Assembly (NCBI GenBank): GCA_018389105.1
Contig: JACATO010000062.1
Coordinates: 124,001-188,000 of the forward strand
Source: Nautilus pompilius
Lineage: Eukaryota; Mollusca; Cephalopoda; Nautilida; Nautilidae
Direction of reading: 5' to 3'
Length of the DNA stretch: 64,000 nt
Shown here: one piece after another, positions 24,011-36,289 of the stretch
How positions within the stretch are numbered: position 1 is the first letter of the stretch
Layout: each line of letters starts with the position of its first letter
Made by a program: the position numbers and the translations under genes
Notes under the pieces: generated by a model
Told to the model about the DNA's origin: nothing
What the model saw: the letters and a program-made list of their open reading frames with translations, nothing else
Database searches by the model: none

Positions 24011-26284
24011 TGCGTTCGCTAGAATGGTTCTTGTAAAGGCCAACTTTATCGGGGAAGCGGAGACTGGCTAACAGAAGGCGCTGTTGACGCACAACAAAGA
24101 ATAAAACAAGTTTGCGGCGCATGTTCTTTTAACAGTTAGCCAACCATCTCGACGAAGTTTCTCCCATGTTTTTAATCTTTATTATTACCGTTATTCGAAG
24201 TTGCGCGGTTTTGCATGTCTCCAGCTGCTAAATCTCGTGTATCTCACTCAGTCCGCTGTCCAGTGCCAGCGCTGACAGCTAAAGTGTATGTATTCGCTGC
24301 ACACGGACCAGCTCATTATCTCCCCAGTTTGCGCCCGATCTTTTTCTCCCCTGCTGCCTTATTACCCTCTTTTTTTTTTTTTAAAGCCGAAATCAAACGC
24401 ATTCTCAGTTCATCGTTGCATAAAAGCAGAATATGTCTCGTTCCCTTCGGCAGAAAGTGAGGTCGGGCACTTGTCGCTGACTCCGAGTCTTTAATCCGTG
24501 CTTTCCCACCTATTGAAGAGGGAGGGATCTGGTTTCGGTTCTCTGTGGGGGGGGTGTGATGGTGGTGGGAGGGGCTAGAGGCGTTCCTCCGCTCCCTTAT
24601 CTGTTATTTTCTCTAATAACAGAGACCGTACATCTCTCTATGTGTACTGACGCCAAATCTGTGTGTACTGACGATCTCTCTTCTCTCTCTCTCTCTCTAA
24701 TAATTCCAGAAGGACGTAGATCATGACGTCATTAGAACACACACACACACACGTCGCATTCGCTGCTCTCTAACCACTCATGTGCTATGACGTAAAGGAA
24801 TTCAGCTCGACGGTAGATAAATTCTGGACATGGCATCATGGGAAACAAGAAACACTTGTAGATAACGATTTGTTGGACGACTTCATCTCCTATATGACTT
24901 AAAACTATGGCTTGAGGAAGACATCAATAAAAAGTCAGCTGTATTTGTTTCCTTTCTTTTCGATGCATTTCTACTTCTGTTTTGCTGGTAACGCAGACCG
25001 TCAAACAAGATGTCGGCGTCACGCACCACTTGACTTACCGCTAGGGGGCGACCCGAACTGTTAGAGAGAAATGAGCCGCGTGTGACTGCGTATGTTAACG
25101 AGCCGTCTTCCTTCTTTTCCTTGCCACGTTTATTATCATCCAGTGAGCAAAACACCAGAGTTTTCAAACTCTTAGTTAGCTCCGTAACGCTAAACGGTGG
25201 TTGCTATGAGAAACGGATGGCAGGAAGAATAGGAACTCTGCAGAACAGGGGAGGGGGGTTGGGGGCGGACCGCTCACTGCTTCCCAAATTCAGCAATAGT
25301 AGCAGACATGAGAGATTACCGGGTGTCGAGACAAGCCCTCTGAAACTAACCTTGTCATACTGGATTACGCGCCAGACGTCGTCCATTTGTTGGTTTCCTT
25401 TCGAAAAACTGTCGTCGCCATGCTTGATTAACCTGGGCGAGGGGTTTGTCGGGAAAGGGGGTCCGATTGGCGTCTGATAAAAACATGAAGATATGAGGGG
25501 ACACGGCTGTCACGACCAGCAAACCCACCCCCCCTAGTTATTGTTCAGGGTAAGGTACCCCGATGAAATTCTGGGACCGACAACTGGCATCGAAATCCGC
25601 GGATGAAGACTCGAGGCCGCGCCGAAACGGGCGGGGTAGTCAGCGTACGGCTCAGGGATAACAATACCCCCTTACAGTGGGCGGACGTCATCCCTCTCTG
25701 CGTAAACTACACGATCAGGGCGTTACCTTGTGACCCCAAAACGGCAAGGAGTTACAGTGACACAATTACAAGTTCTATGTCAGCCGGCCGCATAAGACGC
25801 GCCAGCTGCAGACACCAATTATGCCAATTACTATTTGATTTTTCACTTCGTGAGGCGCCTGTATAACTCCCCATGGGATCCGTCCACTGACTTGTCCCAA
25901 CGAAATTCCTTGCCAAATTGTGCTGAGAAATAAACTCTCTATAACCACTTCTTGTCAATTTCGTCAGTGGGATTTATTATATGATGTCGAATTCCAGTGT
26001 CCCTAGAATTCCGTGAACAGCATATTCTTCTTCTTCAGTTGGAACATAACCAGTTTCCTACGGCGGCGAGCTGTCCAGCATATCAGCTAGTTCGTCGTTT
26101 GCGATGTATAGGGGGGCGCTTATGTAAAAGGAAAAAAAAAATCAGGCTACAATCATCCTAGGTCTGTAAGGAAACGTTCTTACACTTCCTAACCTAAATA
26201 AATGATCGCGGTGAATAAATTTACTGAAACCTAGACGCAAATGAGGTTACGCGCCTAAACTAGTACATTGTTTATTGCTACATT
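24011..26284. other. Unique stretch, no supported gene
   Basis: Contains a G run at about 24547, a small CT patch (24676-24698), an isolated TGACGTCA at 24724-24731, and (CA)n at about 24739-24753. GC-rich parts near 25230-25470 and 25560-25800 have short frames without domains. Confidence 0.4.
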
Positions 26285-26995
26285 CAAAGAAAGAGAGAGA
26301 GAGATATGACGTCATCGCAGAGAGGGATATGACGTCAGTACAGGAAAACATGATGCAATTACAGAGGGGGTATGATGTCATACATGGAAAGAGAGATATG
26401 ATGTCATCACAGAGAGGGATATGACGTCAGTACAGGGAGGGGGGATATGATGTGATCGCAGAGAGGGATATGACGTCAGTACAGGAAAACATGATGCAAT
26501 TACAGATGGGGTTATGACATCATACATGGAAAGAGAGATGTGATGTCATCACAGAGAGGGATATGACGTCAGTACAGGGAGGGGGAATGTGATGTGATCA
26601 CAGAGAGGGATATGACGTCATACAGGAAAATATGATGCAATTACAGATGGGGATATGACGTCAGTACAGGAAAATATGACGCAATTATAGAGATATGACG
26701 TCAATACAGGGAGAGAGAGATACGATGTCATCACAGAGAGGGATATGACGTCAGTACAGGGAGGGAGGGGGTATGACGTCAGTACAGGAAAACATGATGC
26801 AATTACAGAGGGGGATATAACGTCAGTACAGGGAAAGAGAGATATGATGTCATCACAGAGAGGGATATGACGTCAGTACAGGGAGGGGGATATGATGTGA
26901 TCACAGAGAGGGATATGACGTCAATACAGGGAGAGAGAGATACGATGTCATCACAGAGAGGGATATGACGTCAGTACAGGGAGAGAGAAAGAGAA
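26285..26995. repeat. Composite array 3: CRE plus TGATGCAAT sites
   Basis: A minisatellite with mixed subunits: GATATGACGTCAGTACAGG, GATRTGATGTCATCACAGAG and AAACATGATGCAATTACAG. TGATGCAAT occurs at 26351, 26492, 26633 and 26795. The first three are spaced exactly 141 bp apart, showing a higher-order repeat. TGATGCAAT is the known core of C/EBP-ATF composite elements, and TGACGTCA is the CRE. Many decayed copies are present. There is no coding frame. Confidence 0.93.
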
Positions 26996-29868
26996 TAGTT
27001 GTTTGTTTCAATAGGATTTCTTGACTTCAAGAATTAAAAGAACTCGTTGTAGCGTGTGACGCCCATTACTGATGTTGCTGACAGTGACCTCAGTGGCGAT
27101 ATTGCCAGCAGTGACATCACAGGTGTCGGTTTTCATGACCTTAAACTCACCTTTTTGAAACAAGAATATCGGATAATTTCAAGACTGTTTAAAAGACATT
27201 ATTCATCTATTTTTTTTAAAATTTATAATGCGCGAAATTTCTCCCGTTCCGGAAGCATACATAGCTTCTCTGGTCTACAGTTTACACATCGCCCGGACCA
27301 GGGATTTATTTTCCAAGGTGTATTAATGAACGGCGCAGATCTCGTAGCTGCTGAAGTAGGAATAAACCGACAGGGAAGGACGGCGGCCGGAATCCCGAAC
27401 TCCCGCTGATGCAGTTTGCGGGGAGACGTCGCAGACTTTCCGCTTGCGTGACTTGAGTATACACATCTCGACAACCGGAGGTTCGTGGATGGATGTGCTT
27501 ACGAAAGAGAACTCGGTGCACCTCTGGAAACCGCGAGAAATCGGTAAACAACCCGTACAGAATGAAGAGAAATAATTTTTTAAAAAAAAAAAAAAAAAAA
27601 AATCCATTATTTAAATAAAGGAGCGTAGATCAGCTGAGACGTAAGTAACCCGATCGTCGGCCGAGGTATGGCGGGTGGAGCTGAAGGAGGGGCCGGTTCT
27701 TGCGACACAACAGAGGCAATGGCCGACCCCTAACCGTAACCGAGCCCCACCCCACCTCTGCCAATGGCGAAACCAGACCTGGTGGGGGGGGGAGCCCGTG
27801 AGCTGTGGCGCATAAACCGAACCAACGGCCACACGACTTTACCAATCGCAGGAGTTCCCCCTCAGAGATCATGCAGATGCAGAGTCGATATTGACTCGAC
27901 TAATAAGACTAACGAGCCGCCGTCAAACTTTAAATGCCAGACTTAGAACGGTAAGGAACACGAGTCCCCAGATGCGATGAATAGAAATCTGTTACGGATG
28001 TCTACACGTTTATAGTCTTTCAAAGCATGAAGGTAGTTTACTGTTTAATTAACCCTTCCTGTACCGCGCCAGCTTTTACCTTGTAACACCTGAGACGAGC
28101 CTAGGAGCACCAAGTAGGTATTGAACTGGTTGTTGTGTATCTAGTCGACACTCTAGTAATGCAGAGCACGTGGGCGTTTGAGTGATGCGGATCAGTCACT
28201 ACAAAGGGCTTACATTAATCAGGAAGCTACCGTGCGTCACAGCCCCCCCCCATGACTCAAGTCTGGCGGGTAGTTAGGCGGCATCTGACAGCTGTATACC
28301 AACAAGAATACTCCAAAGTTTATATATAAAATCAGTATCACACAACCGTTAAAAAACCGATTCGTAAAAGTAAAAGAATGGTGTCGTGTCAGACTTTTTA
28401 CTCTACGGTCAGCAGATGCGTCACAGTTGTGGCAGTCAGCCTGTGCTGGTCCTTCGCCAGACTGTATCAAAAGCTGTCTTGTAAAGCTGCTATTAGGGGT
28501 AACCAGATAAGTCTCGCATCTACCCAAACGGGTACCAAGCTAAGCTTTGCCAATGAGTTATAATACAACTGATGCTTAGATCTTAAAACCCTAAGACGTT
28601 ATGTTTAATCGAGCACCTGCCATCGTCACGAAAAGCTAAATCCATCCTGCTTATCCGATATTTAGAATTTTTATTTTTTTTTTTTAAAATCTCCTCTGGT
28701 TGCATAGCACAGAGTTAACATTTTCTACACCCTGAAGTGTTGATTTTAACCACCCCAGCAAACAAATCGGGTAACCTTAACGGGAGACAAGTTTCGGGCG
28801 AAGAGATCAGACAGAGCCCCCCGTGTGTAGGAGAATGGCAGCACCCGGTCTGAAAGAGTTAAACACAAAACGAAGTGGCATTCAGGCTGAGTTACAGACA
28901 AAACAAACAAAAAGTAAAAGGAAAACCGTTAACTCGCACCGGCTTGTCGGTATTAAGCGCTGTAAAACAAAAAGGAAATTCAACAAGCGAAAAACGAAGA
29001 TGTAGAACATGAAACAAACTACCGAGGGAGAGACGGCTGGGAATCTTCTCGTTTTAAATTAAATTCGGTTCTGGGGAATCTGCTTTCTATCAGCTAAATT
29101 TATCTGCGAACCAGAACAATGTGTTGCATTATTTAAGAAAAGGAATAAAACAGACAAACTAAGGCGGATTTTTTTTTTTAAAAAAAAAAGAGAAATGGAT
29201 ACCTTATGACAAACTGACTGATGGGGTGAGTGATGAAGTGATATTATTTCCTTAGAGACGGGAAGATCGAGACGGGTGACTTATGGTGAGGGAGGACTTC
29301 CCGATCTCAAACAATGTAACAGTTCAGTCGCTGGACGAGAACACAACTTTTCCCATCTTTAATAACCGACATAAAGAAACAAAAAAGGGACAAAAGAATA
29401 AACCATCTCCAACTGAAGTAGTATCACACGTATTTTTCAGGCCCCTTTTCTGGACTACCAGGAGCACGATGTTTACCGTTCTGTGTTTAATGAGCGTGTT
29501 AAGGTGGCGCTCTGGTTCTTAATGGAAGTCTCTAAAAATGGAGTAGAGATGGAGTAGAGATTACTTCGTTCGGGGAGTACGTCGAAGAATTTCGTGCCAG
29601 AAAACTGGTTTCCAAGAAGGAAAGTAAAACATATAACAACAGTTCACTTTCTCGTGTCGTTAATGACTGTCATCGTATAAAAAGTCGCGACATTTCTTCT
29701 TCTTTTGTAACGTATCTTAAATTGCGATACGAGAGGCAACTAACTGGCCAGGTGGTGACAGGAGATCAGAACCAATCCCAACAGAATGACCAGTCGAACT
29801 TTGCTTTCAGCGAAGTAGATGACGGACCCGAGGAGACAAAAGCGCTGCCGGAACAAGTGACACCAAAC

Positions 29869-29872
<4 letters not shown>
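26996..29872. other. Long unique stretch, no supported gene
   Basis: Contains a poly-A run at about 27583-27601, G/C runs at about 27783 and 28243, and a T run at 28673-28685. Short frames (for example plus 27056-27409) show no domain. The GC-rich patch 27610-27900 has frames on both strands. No RNA gene is recognised. Confidence 0.4.

Positions 29873-29939
<67 letters not shown>
29873..29939. repeat. (GA)n microsatellite
   Basis: About 33 uninterrupted AG dinucleotides. The preceding frame from 29722 runs into it, but its own peptide has no recognisable domain. Confidence 0.95.
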
Positions 29940-29942
<3 letters not shown>

Positions 29943-30424
29943 TTAAGCATAATTTTAAAAATTAGAAATTAAATAAAATGACTGCAAAACCAGTCTGAAA
30001 GTTGGTGCTTGTCTACATGTGCACGTCTATTTACGGAAACGACAAGGAAAACAAATTTAAAAGAAGTAAACATTGATACAAATTGAGGCTTTCGTCGCGA
30101 ATAAATTTAAGACGAAATGAAAAAAAGAACTTTCAGAACCAACACAGAACAATGGAATTAGATGTTTAGCATTTTTCTTTCTATCAGAACCCAATTAGCT
30201 CGCTATGGCCGTTTGTCCACAAGAATCATTTAAGCGCAAGTTTTATTTTCAGTTCTTAAAATGTATTCTAGTTCACTACGTAGACGTTTAGAAACAGGGT
30301 TGACATTTAACAAATTAGATTTTGAACAAAAATGTTATTGTGAAAAGAAAACGTTTTAGTTTATATTTCATTTCTCTGTTTTAAAACTTTCAAAGTTGTC
30401 AGTGCAGAGTTAAACATTTTACCA

Positions 30425-30655
30425 TTTGTGCCCCTTCAGCGATAGAAAGAATTTTCCGTTATTAGAACTAAAACACCGGCGATCAAGAGTTGTCTTTCCT
30501 TTATGTACCTTCAGCAAAGGCAAAAGTTTCAGCTTCGAGGAACTAAGACACCGGCGATCAAGAGTTGTCTTTCCTTTATGTACCTTCAGCAAAGGCAAAA
30601 GTTTCAGCTTCGAAGAACTAAGACACCGGCGATCAAGAGTTGTCTTTCCTTTCCG
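30425..30655. repeat. 75-bp tandem triplication
   Basis: Three copies (the first diverged) of a 75-bp unit containing ACACCGGCGATCAAGAG and TTTCCTTTATGTACCTTCAGC. Because 75 is a multiple of three, all frames repeat a 25-residue peptide on both strands (minus strand KGKTTLDRRCLSSSKLK). Nothing marks it as expressed. Confidence 0.9.
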
Positions 30656-31988
30656 TTTTTTTTTCTTATATCGGGCATTTTCAAGATGGCTACGATTGTT
30701 GCAAAAGTTCTCTCTAGAAGATTCTCTAAACAGAGTACAGAAAGCTTGATAAATTAGAATCTCATCTTGCCAATTTTTTATAACAAATATGCTCATATGA
30801 TAATTGAAAATATAATTCATTGGTACGCATATACTATGTATATATACTTATAAACAAAATCGATATTTCGACCGTCAACGAAGCACATGCAATCAATTTG
30901 AGTTTCTGTCTTCTAGAGATCGATTTTTACAGACTATGAAAAATAAACCATCTCAGAAAATTTTAAGGGCTCTTTCTTAGAATGTTGAGAAAACTGAAAG
31001 AGGGAAGCAGCAAAGAAGGATCGCGATATATTATACAATCTAATGCCGTTATGTTATTTATGATTTTACCCACAAAACAATTCGATCAGATTAACAGAGA
31101 CGAGCTGATTATGTGTGCAGAACGTCACGTACAATTTAACTGAGCAGGTTTCCTCCCCTTAGACCAGATCAGCCATGTGACCAACACTGAGAATCACGCG
31201 GCGTCTACGTCAAAAGCGACTGTTACATATTAATTTGCTCAGACCAGTGAATGTTCGCTGTCGAAAAAAGATGGACTTCAACCATAGAATCCTGTATTTG
31301 ACAACTTGAAAGAATTAAAACAAATAAGAATTACGAGTGCTTGGAAACATAACAAGGAAACATTTGTTCTTATTCTGGTGATGACACATGACATCGGGTG
31401 TTCCCTTTTTACTGTATTAACTCTCCAAGTCTCACCAGATAAAAGAGTCTTTATTTTTAATTGTTTTGCTTCAAGCGCATTTAAATTTAAAGCGAGTTTG
31501 CATTATCTGCAGTGGCCTATTCTCAAACCAAAGCTAAACAAACGAATAATATTAAGTAGCAAAGGCGGGGTTCGAATTACACGTATTCATGAAACGGGTA
31601 CCATGTTAACTGCTACTGTGCCTTAGCAACCCGCCTCCGCTCAGGCCTGGAAACCATGGCAACGAAAGGATGGAAACGAGGATGATGGACTTCATTTTAC
31701 GCAAAAGCAGCCATGGAGCGAGAGCACTCGAGTCACAACTCAGCTTACCGGCATCAATAAACAAAACTTTCCAGTAGAGCCTCAGCAGAAACAACATTAA
31801 AGCAATTAAGCCCTTAGCGGAGCTGACAGAAGACAAGTCCAGGTTCTCCTGTCGACACCACAGCGTAGGAATCCGCGTCGCTTTTGTTGCCGAGTGACCG
31901 ACATTGAGCGCAGCGTCGCTGTCGTATTCGTGCGCGTCATCAGTAAATTCGCATCTCTACTCAAGAAGAAGAAGAAGGAAAGGCTTAC
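30656..31988. other. Unique stretch downstream of the Kazal exon (minus strand)
   Basis: It starts with TTCAAGATGGCTACG (about 30680), a YY1-like context, then AT-rich DNA. If the minus-strand Kazal gene continues, its next exon should lie at lower coordinates. I searched by eye for a thyroglobulin-type CWCV motif on the minus strand and did not find it. Confidence 0.4.
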
Positions 31989-32160
31989 CTCGACATTTTC
32001 GTTTCTTCTGCACTTCTATATTTCTCTTCTCGCACTTCTTCGCTTTCAGCAGCTCGCAGTGAGATGGGTACATTATTCCGTCCGAGCCGCACACGGACCG
32101 TTTCCTTTCGCCTGTGCAATTTATTTGGCAGTCGGAGTCCCGCAAAGCAGTGAACAGCAT
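31989..32160 (-). CDS. Kazal-domain exon, SMOC-like
   Basis: A complete internal exon on the minus strand. A pyrimidine-rich acceptor (TTGTCTCTTTCTCTAG) ends at 32161 and a good donor, CGAG|GTAAGC, begins at 31988. It has 57 codons plus one base (phase 0 in, phase 1 out). The peptide carries a Kazal-type pattern: DSDCQINC, then SVCGSDGIMYPSHCELLKAK, then two more Cys ending RKCR. Cys spacings are C-3-C-8-C-10-C-7-C-12-C. The opening C-3-C-8-C and the final 12-residue gap match the N-terminal Kazal domain of SMOC1/SMOC2 better than FSTL-type domains. In that family the domain follows the signal peptide and precedes thyroglobulin and EF-hand-type modules in a secreted matrix protein. The ATG at the exon start is probably an internal Met, as it directly follows the acceptor. 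Alternative: another follistatin/Kazal protein. Confidence 0.75.
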
Positions 32161-34398
32161 CTAGAGAAAGAGACAAAACAACGGGGCTGTTAGGTCTTCG
32201 CAAGTATCCGTGCGCGGTGACAAGAAAGCGTAGAATACGGTGAAACGAATCATCACCGTCTCTGTCCGGCATGAAATCAAACATCTTTACTTTAAATGTT
32301 TTTTTTTTTTTTTAATTTTATTTTAAAGCAGCGGATAATTTTCGGTTTGTCACGTGACCAAAAAAAATCGACATACATTCTAGGAAAACTTTATACGTCT
32401 CTCCCCCCCCCAACGTGTGTCGAACCATTATTCAGAAATCAACCCCTTCGCACCGTCTGAACTCGCGACTGCGGTGACCGCCGATAATAGATAGGTAGGT
32501 ACCAGCTCTCCTGACATCTCGCCCAAGCGGCCAATATCCGCTACTTCGAGGCGGCCGTTACGAACGTCTCCGCCTAGCGGAGGGGCTCCCAAACCCCCGC
32601 AATACGCAAAACCTCCCGAATTCTTGGCGTAGCTGCCGGTTCGAACCTCTGGCTGATTGATGATGCACGCGTTCGATGTGAGAAAAATCAATCCGCAAAA
32701 CATATTACTTTTTTTTATTATTGAAGATAAAAATAAAAATCAAAAATAAATAAATAAATTTATTTAAAATAGAAAGAAACTCCTGTAGAAAAATTTTGGA
32801 AAAGTCAACTGTCCATCTTGCCCACTTCCGCTCAGTCTAGTTAAATTCTCGGCTCCCGGATATGGTGTAAGTCGGACAAGTGAGGTTGGGCTTGCAATCT
32901 AACTCTGCGAATGCAACGGACCTCGGAATGGGCCGTCGATTTTTTTCTTTTTTTTTTTATTTAAAAAAAAAAATTAGTGTATTATGTTTCAGTTTTTTAA
33001 CTCAAGTGTGCGCGTCTCGCTGGAAGCAGAGGCTGAGCATAAATCACCATGGTATACTGTATTATGTTTCAGACCCGCTCCCGCTCTCGGTTTCTCTCCC
33101 CACTTTAGTTATTTGGTGCACGGTGAATTTATACAGCACGTGGCATCTTGCACCGCATCTGCCAGACTCCGTCGGTAAGTGGTCCGAACTGGACTCGCTC
33201 CAAGTCGGCTTGTCTTTGATATCCAGAGGAAAGAAACGCTTAGCCGGATGTGGGGTGGGGGGGGGGTGGATCGTTCGGCACGTGTCTGTTAACCGAGGAA
33301 CAAGAAATAAAAGGGGGGTATGTAAATGATTTTTCTGGAACGCAACTAGGCAGCTGTGGGTTGCGCCAGTTACCAGCCCAGCCAGTCGGGTTTAAAGGGA
33401 CCGCTCCTTTACTTGGTTTCTGCTTTTCATATTGTCCTTGTTCTGATTGGGCAGCGCATAAGAAGGTATCCGGCCTACAGACCCACACCCGCGGTGTCGA
33501 GTGAACGCGTCTCTGGCCACCAGAAGAACATCGCTGCTTGGCCAACTTCCCAGAGGTCAGTCAGCTGATATCCTACTATACAAGACAGCTCTTAGTCGCC
33601 ATAAAAACGTCTCTGGATTCGTTGGTACCGATGAACAATTTGTCCTTTATTTGGTCGGGTGGACTGCGCTCTGGATATATTTATAATCCCGTCTTTTCAC
33701 TTGGGCCGTTGTATTCTGGAAGCATTAATCTTAATGAAGCCACTTGCAGGCTATCGGCTTCCTTACCGACCCTTCAGATATTTATCTCTCAGATTACAAA
33801 AGTGTATTTACGGGAGAGATGAAGCCCGTAAATAGCGCATTCCATCTCGTAATGAAAGAAGAAAAATCGCAGAAAGAATGGATTGGGAGAAAGGTTGGCA
33901 AAAATCCCAACCCACCGACGGATTTGGGGGCTCGTTACAGGCAGCCATCTGGTTTGGAAGCAAAACATCTTACATCACAAATTTAACCAGTTACATTCAT
34001 CTCCCAGCATCCCTCGCTGACTGTATTCGATCAAGGGACCGGACCATCGACCGTTATCGCCATATCTAGGGGAAAGACGGAGCGGCCATTAACCGCGCAA
34101 CTGTGGGAATTCCTGCTAGCTTCGCGTGGACGCTGTTGGTAGTGTGATAGATTCCACGTCTACAGCTGCCCGAAAATAACCGTTTATTTTACATGCGCCG
34201 CAGTGTTCACGGTCGCTGTTCCACCACCCATCCCTTCGGATCTGCCTATGAAACCCCCGTTGTTTGTATTCTTGTTGTCTGCTGAAGCAGGATGTCTACG
34301 ATTAGAAAGAGACTTTCCAAAGTCTCCTTTCTCCTCCTGCACGACGGGACGGAAGAAATGTCCACGAGTGATTTCGTGTCTCGCTCCATTCCTCTGCA
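32161..34398. other. Unique stretch upstream of the Kazal exon
   Basis: Probably intron of the minus-strand gene if the exon call is right. T/A runs lie at about 32300-32315 and 32945-32973, and a G run at about 33257-33265. Frames such as plus 32880-33329 and 33538-33822 lack domains and codon bias. No signal-peptide first exon is recognised. Confidence 0.4.
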
Positions 34399-34934
34399 GT
34401 GCCCGGTCGGGTAGGTTACATACATGGTGCTACAGCCTCGTTCGGCCTCACGGCGCGTGATGCGGTGCCCGGTCGGGTAGGCTACATACATGGTACTACA
34501 GCCTCGTTCGGCCTCACGGCGCGTGATGCGGTGCCCGGTCGGGTAGGCTACATACATGGTACTACAGCCTCGTTCGGCCTCACGGCGCGTGATGCGGTGC
34601 CCGGTCGGGTAGGTACATACATGGTACTACAGCCTCGTTCGGCCTCACGGCGCGTGATGCGGTGCCCGGTCGGGTAGGCTACATACATGGTACTACAGCC
34701 TCGTTCGGCCTCACGGCGCGTGATGCGGTGCCCGGTCGGGTAGGCTACATACATGGTACTACAGCCTCGTTCGGCCTCACGGCGCGTGATGCGGTGCCCG
34801 GTCGGGTAGGCTACATACATGGTACTACAGCCAGCCTCGTTCGGCCTCACGGCGCGTGATGCGGTGCCCGGTCGGGTAGGCTACATACATGGTACTACAG
34901 CCTCGTTCGGCCTCGCGGCGCGTGATGCGGTGCC
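34399..34934. repeat. 66-bp minisatellite
   Basis: Eight copies of a 66-bp unit that starts GTGCCCGGTCGGGTAGGC and ends CGGCGCGTGATGCG, at 34399, 34465, 34531, 34597, 34662, 34728, 34794 and 34864. Copy 4 has a 1-bp deletion and copy 7 a 4-bp insertion (CAGCCAGCC). Because 66 is a multiple of three, both strands show repeated 22-residue frames, but these two indels break them, which argues against a protein. Confidence 0.97.
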
Positions 34935-35917
34935 AAGGGCATCTGGCGGCTGCAAGATTTTGTTTTAAAAAAAAAAAAAAAAAACAAGAAAAAAGCAGCG
35001 GAAAAGGCATCGACAGCCCATTCCAACAACAAGGGTTAAGAATGAAAATCTCGTAAAGTATCAATATCTATAATGCGTACAAACAACACAAGAACACACG
35101 TAGAACACACACCGCAGATACATATATAAACATGTGCAGTTTATAATCGGTTTTCTCTGTTTCCATTTCTTATGAGACGCGAGTATTCATTCGGCAAGGA
35201 AAAGGAAGAGGAAACTCAAATGCTGCAATGGCAGTAGAATTATCCATCATCTCTGAAGCATAACGTATTCCTGAGTTACACAATGAATCGTGACGCCTTA
35301 ACTCAACCCATATTCGCGATAAAGAAATGAGCATTTTCGAAAATCTGTTCTTTGGAAATAAAAGCAGGAAATTGCAAAGTGTAGCATTTTTGTTTTTTTT
35401 AAAAAAAACACACACAAAAAAGACATTAAGATTTTTCCTTACTTTCCTATGATTTCGGGAATCGTTGCAACGATCATCAGCAACTTTTGTAATTTATTAA
35501 TCTGTTCTCAGTAATACTAAAGCAAGGAGATCCCAGTCTGTTAGAGGTGTTCTTCACGAATACTTCTGATCAATGTTTGTTGTTGTTTTTTTTTTTTTAA
35601 ATACCCCGTTAGGTCTTAATGATTTATAGCATCTTTTAAAAAAAGAACAGAAAGCCCGTTTATGTTCTAGAACAAATAGGTTTGAAATATTCTAACTTCC
35701 CGAAAGCCCATAAAAGCAAAGCTACAGCTTTGTGTCATTAAACATAAAATTGCATTTGTATTCAAGACTTTTCCTCTAGTGGTTCAATGACATTTTAAAA
35801 GACCTCTGTACTGCATTGTTCAACATCATTAAACGCCATCCTCTTTGTTTTTCTGTGCTCTGTTTTCATATAGCTGTTTATACATAGAATGCTATTTGCT
35901 TGCTTATTGTGTGTTCG
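34935..35917. other. AT-rich unique stretch
   Basis: Poly-A at about 34968-34984, T/A runs at 35393-35408 and 35587-35600. No gene recognised. Confidence 0.5.
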
Positions 35918-35936
35918 AGAGAGAGAGAGAGAGAGA

Positions 35937-35996
<60 letters not shown>

Positions 35997-36150
35997 GTCA
36001 GTAGAGAGAGATGAGAGAGAGATGAGAGAGAGAGAGAGAGAAGAGAGAGAGATGATGGAGAGAGAGAGACGTCAGTAGAGAGGAGAGATGGAGAGAGAAG
36101 AGAAAGAGAGATGAGAGAGAGAGAGAGATGATGGAGAGAGAGTCGTCCTA
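35918..36150. repeat. (GA)n block with CRE sites
   Basis: GA runs at about 35918-35992, then GATGACGTCAGTAGAG (TGACGTCA at about 35993-36000) and a GACGTCAG at about 36069, all with GATGATGGAGA interruptions. Same class as the other GA/CRE arrays. Confidence 0.9.
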
Positions 36151-36289
36151 CAGGGAGAGGTGACGTAACTACAGGGGGGTAGAGAAATTGGCGGTATAGA
36201 TAATACGCCGTATCGGACTATTTATAAACACTTGATTTTTAACGCCAATGTCGCAAATCCGTTCAGCATTCATACATTTGTGATGTCGA

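Noticed and set aside
23472-24071. 199-codon frame with repeated LYTSGRPVPLQLTEPS
   Set aside because: A 49-bp repeat translated in rotating frames. Overlapping frames show the same peptides.
32640-32660. GGTTCGAACCTC as a tRNA box B
   Set aside because: It is self-complementary by chance (GGTTCGAACC). No matching acceptor, D or anticodon stems are found around it.
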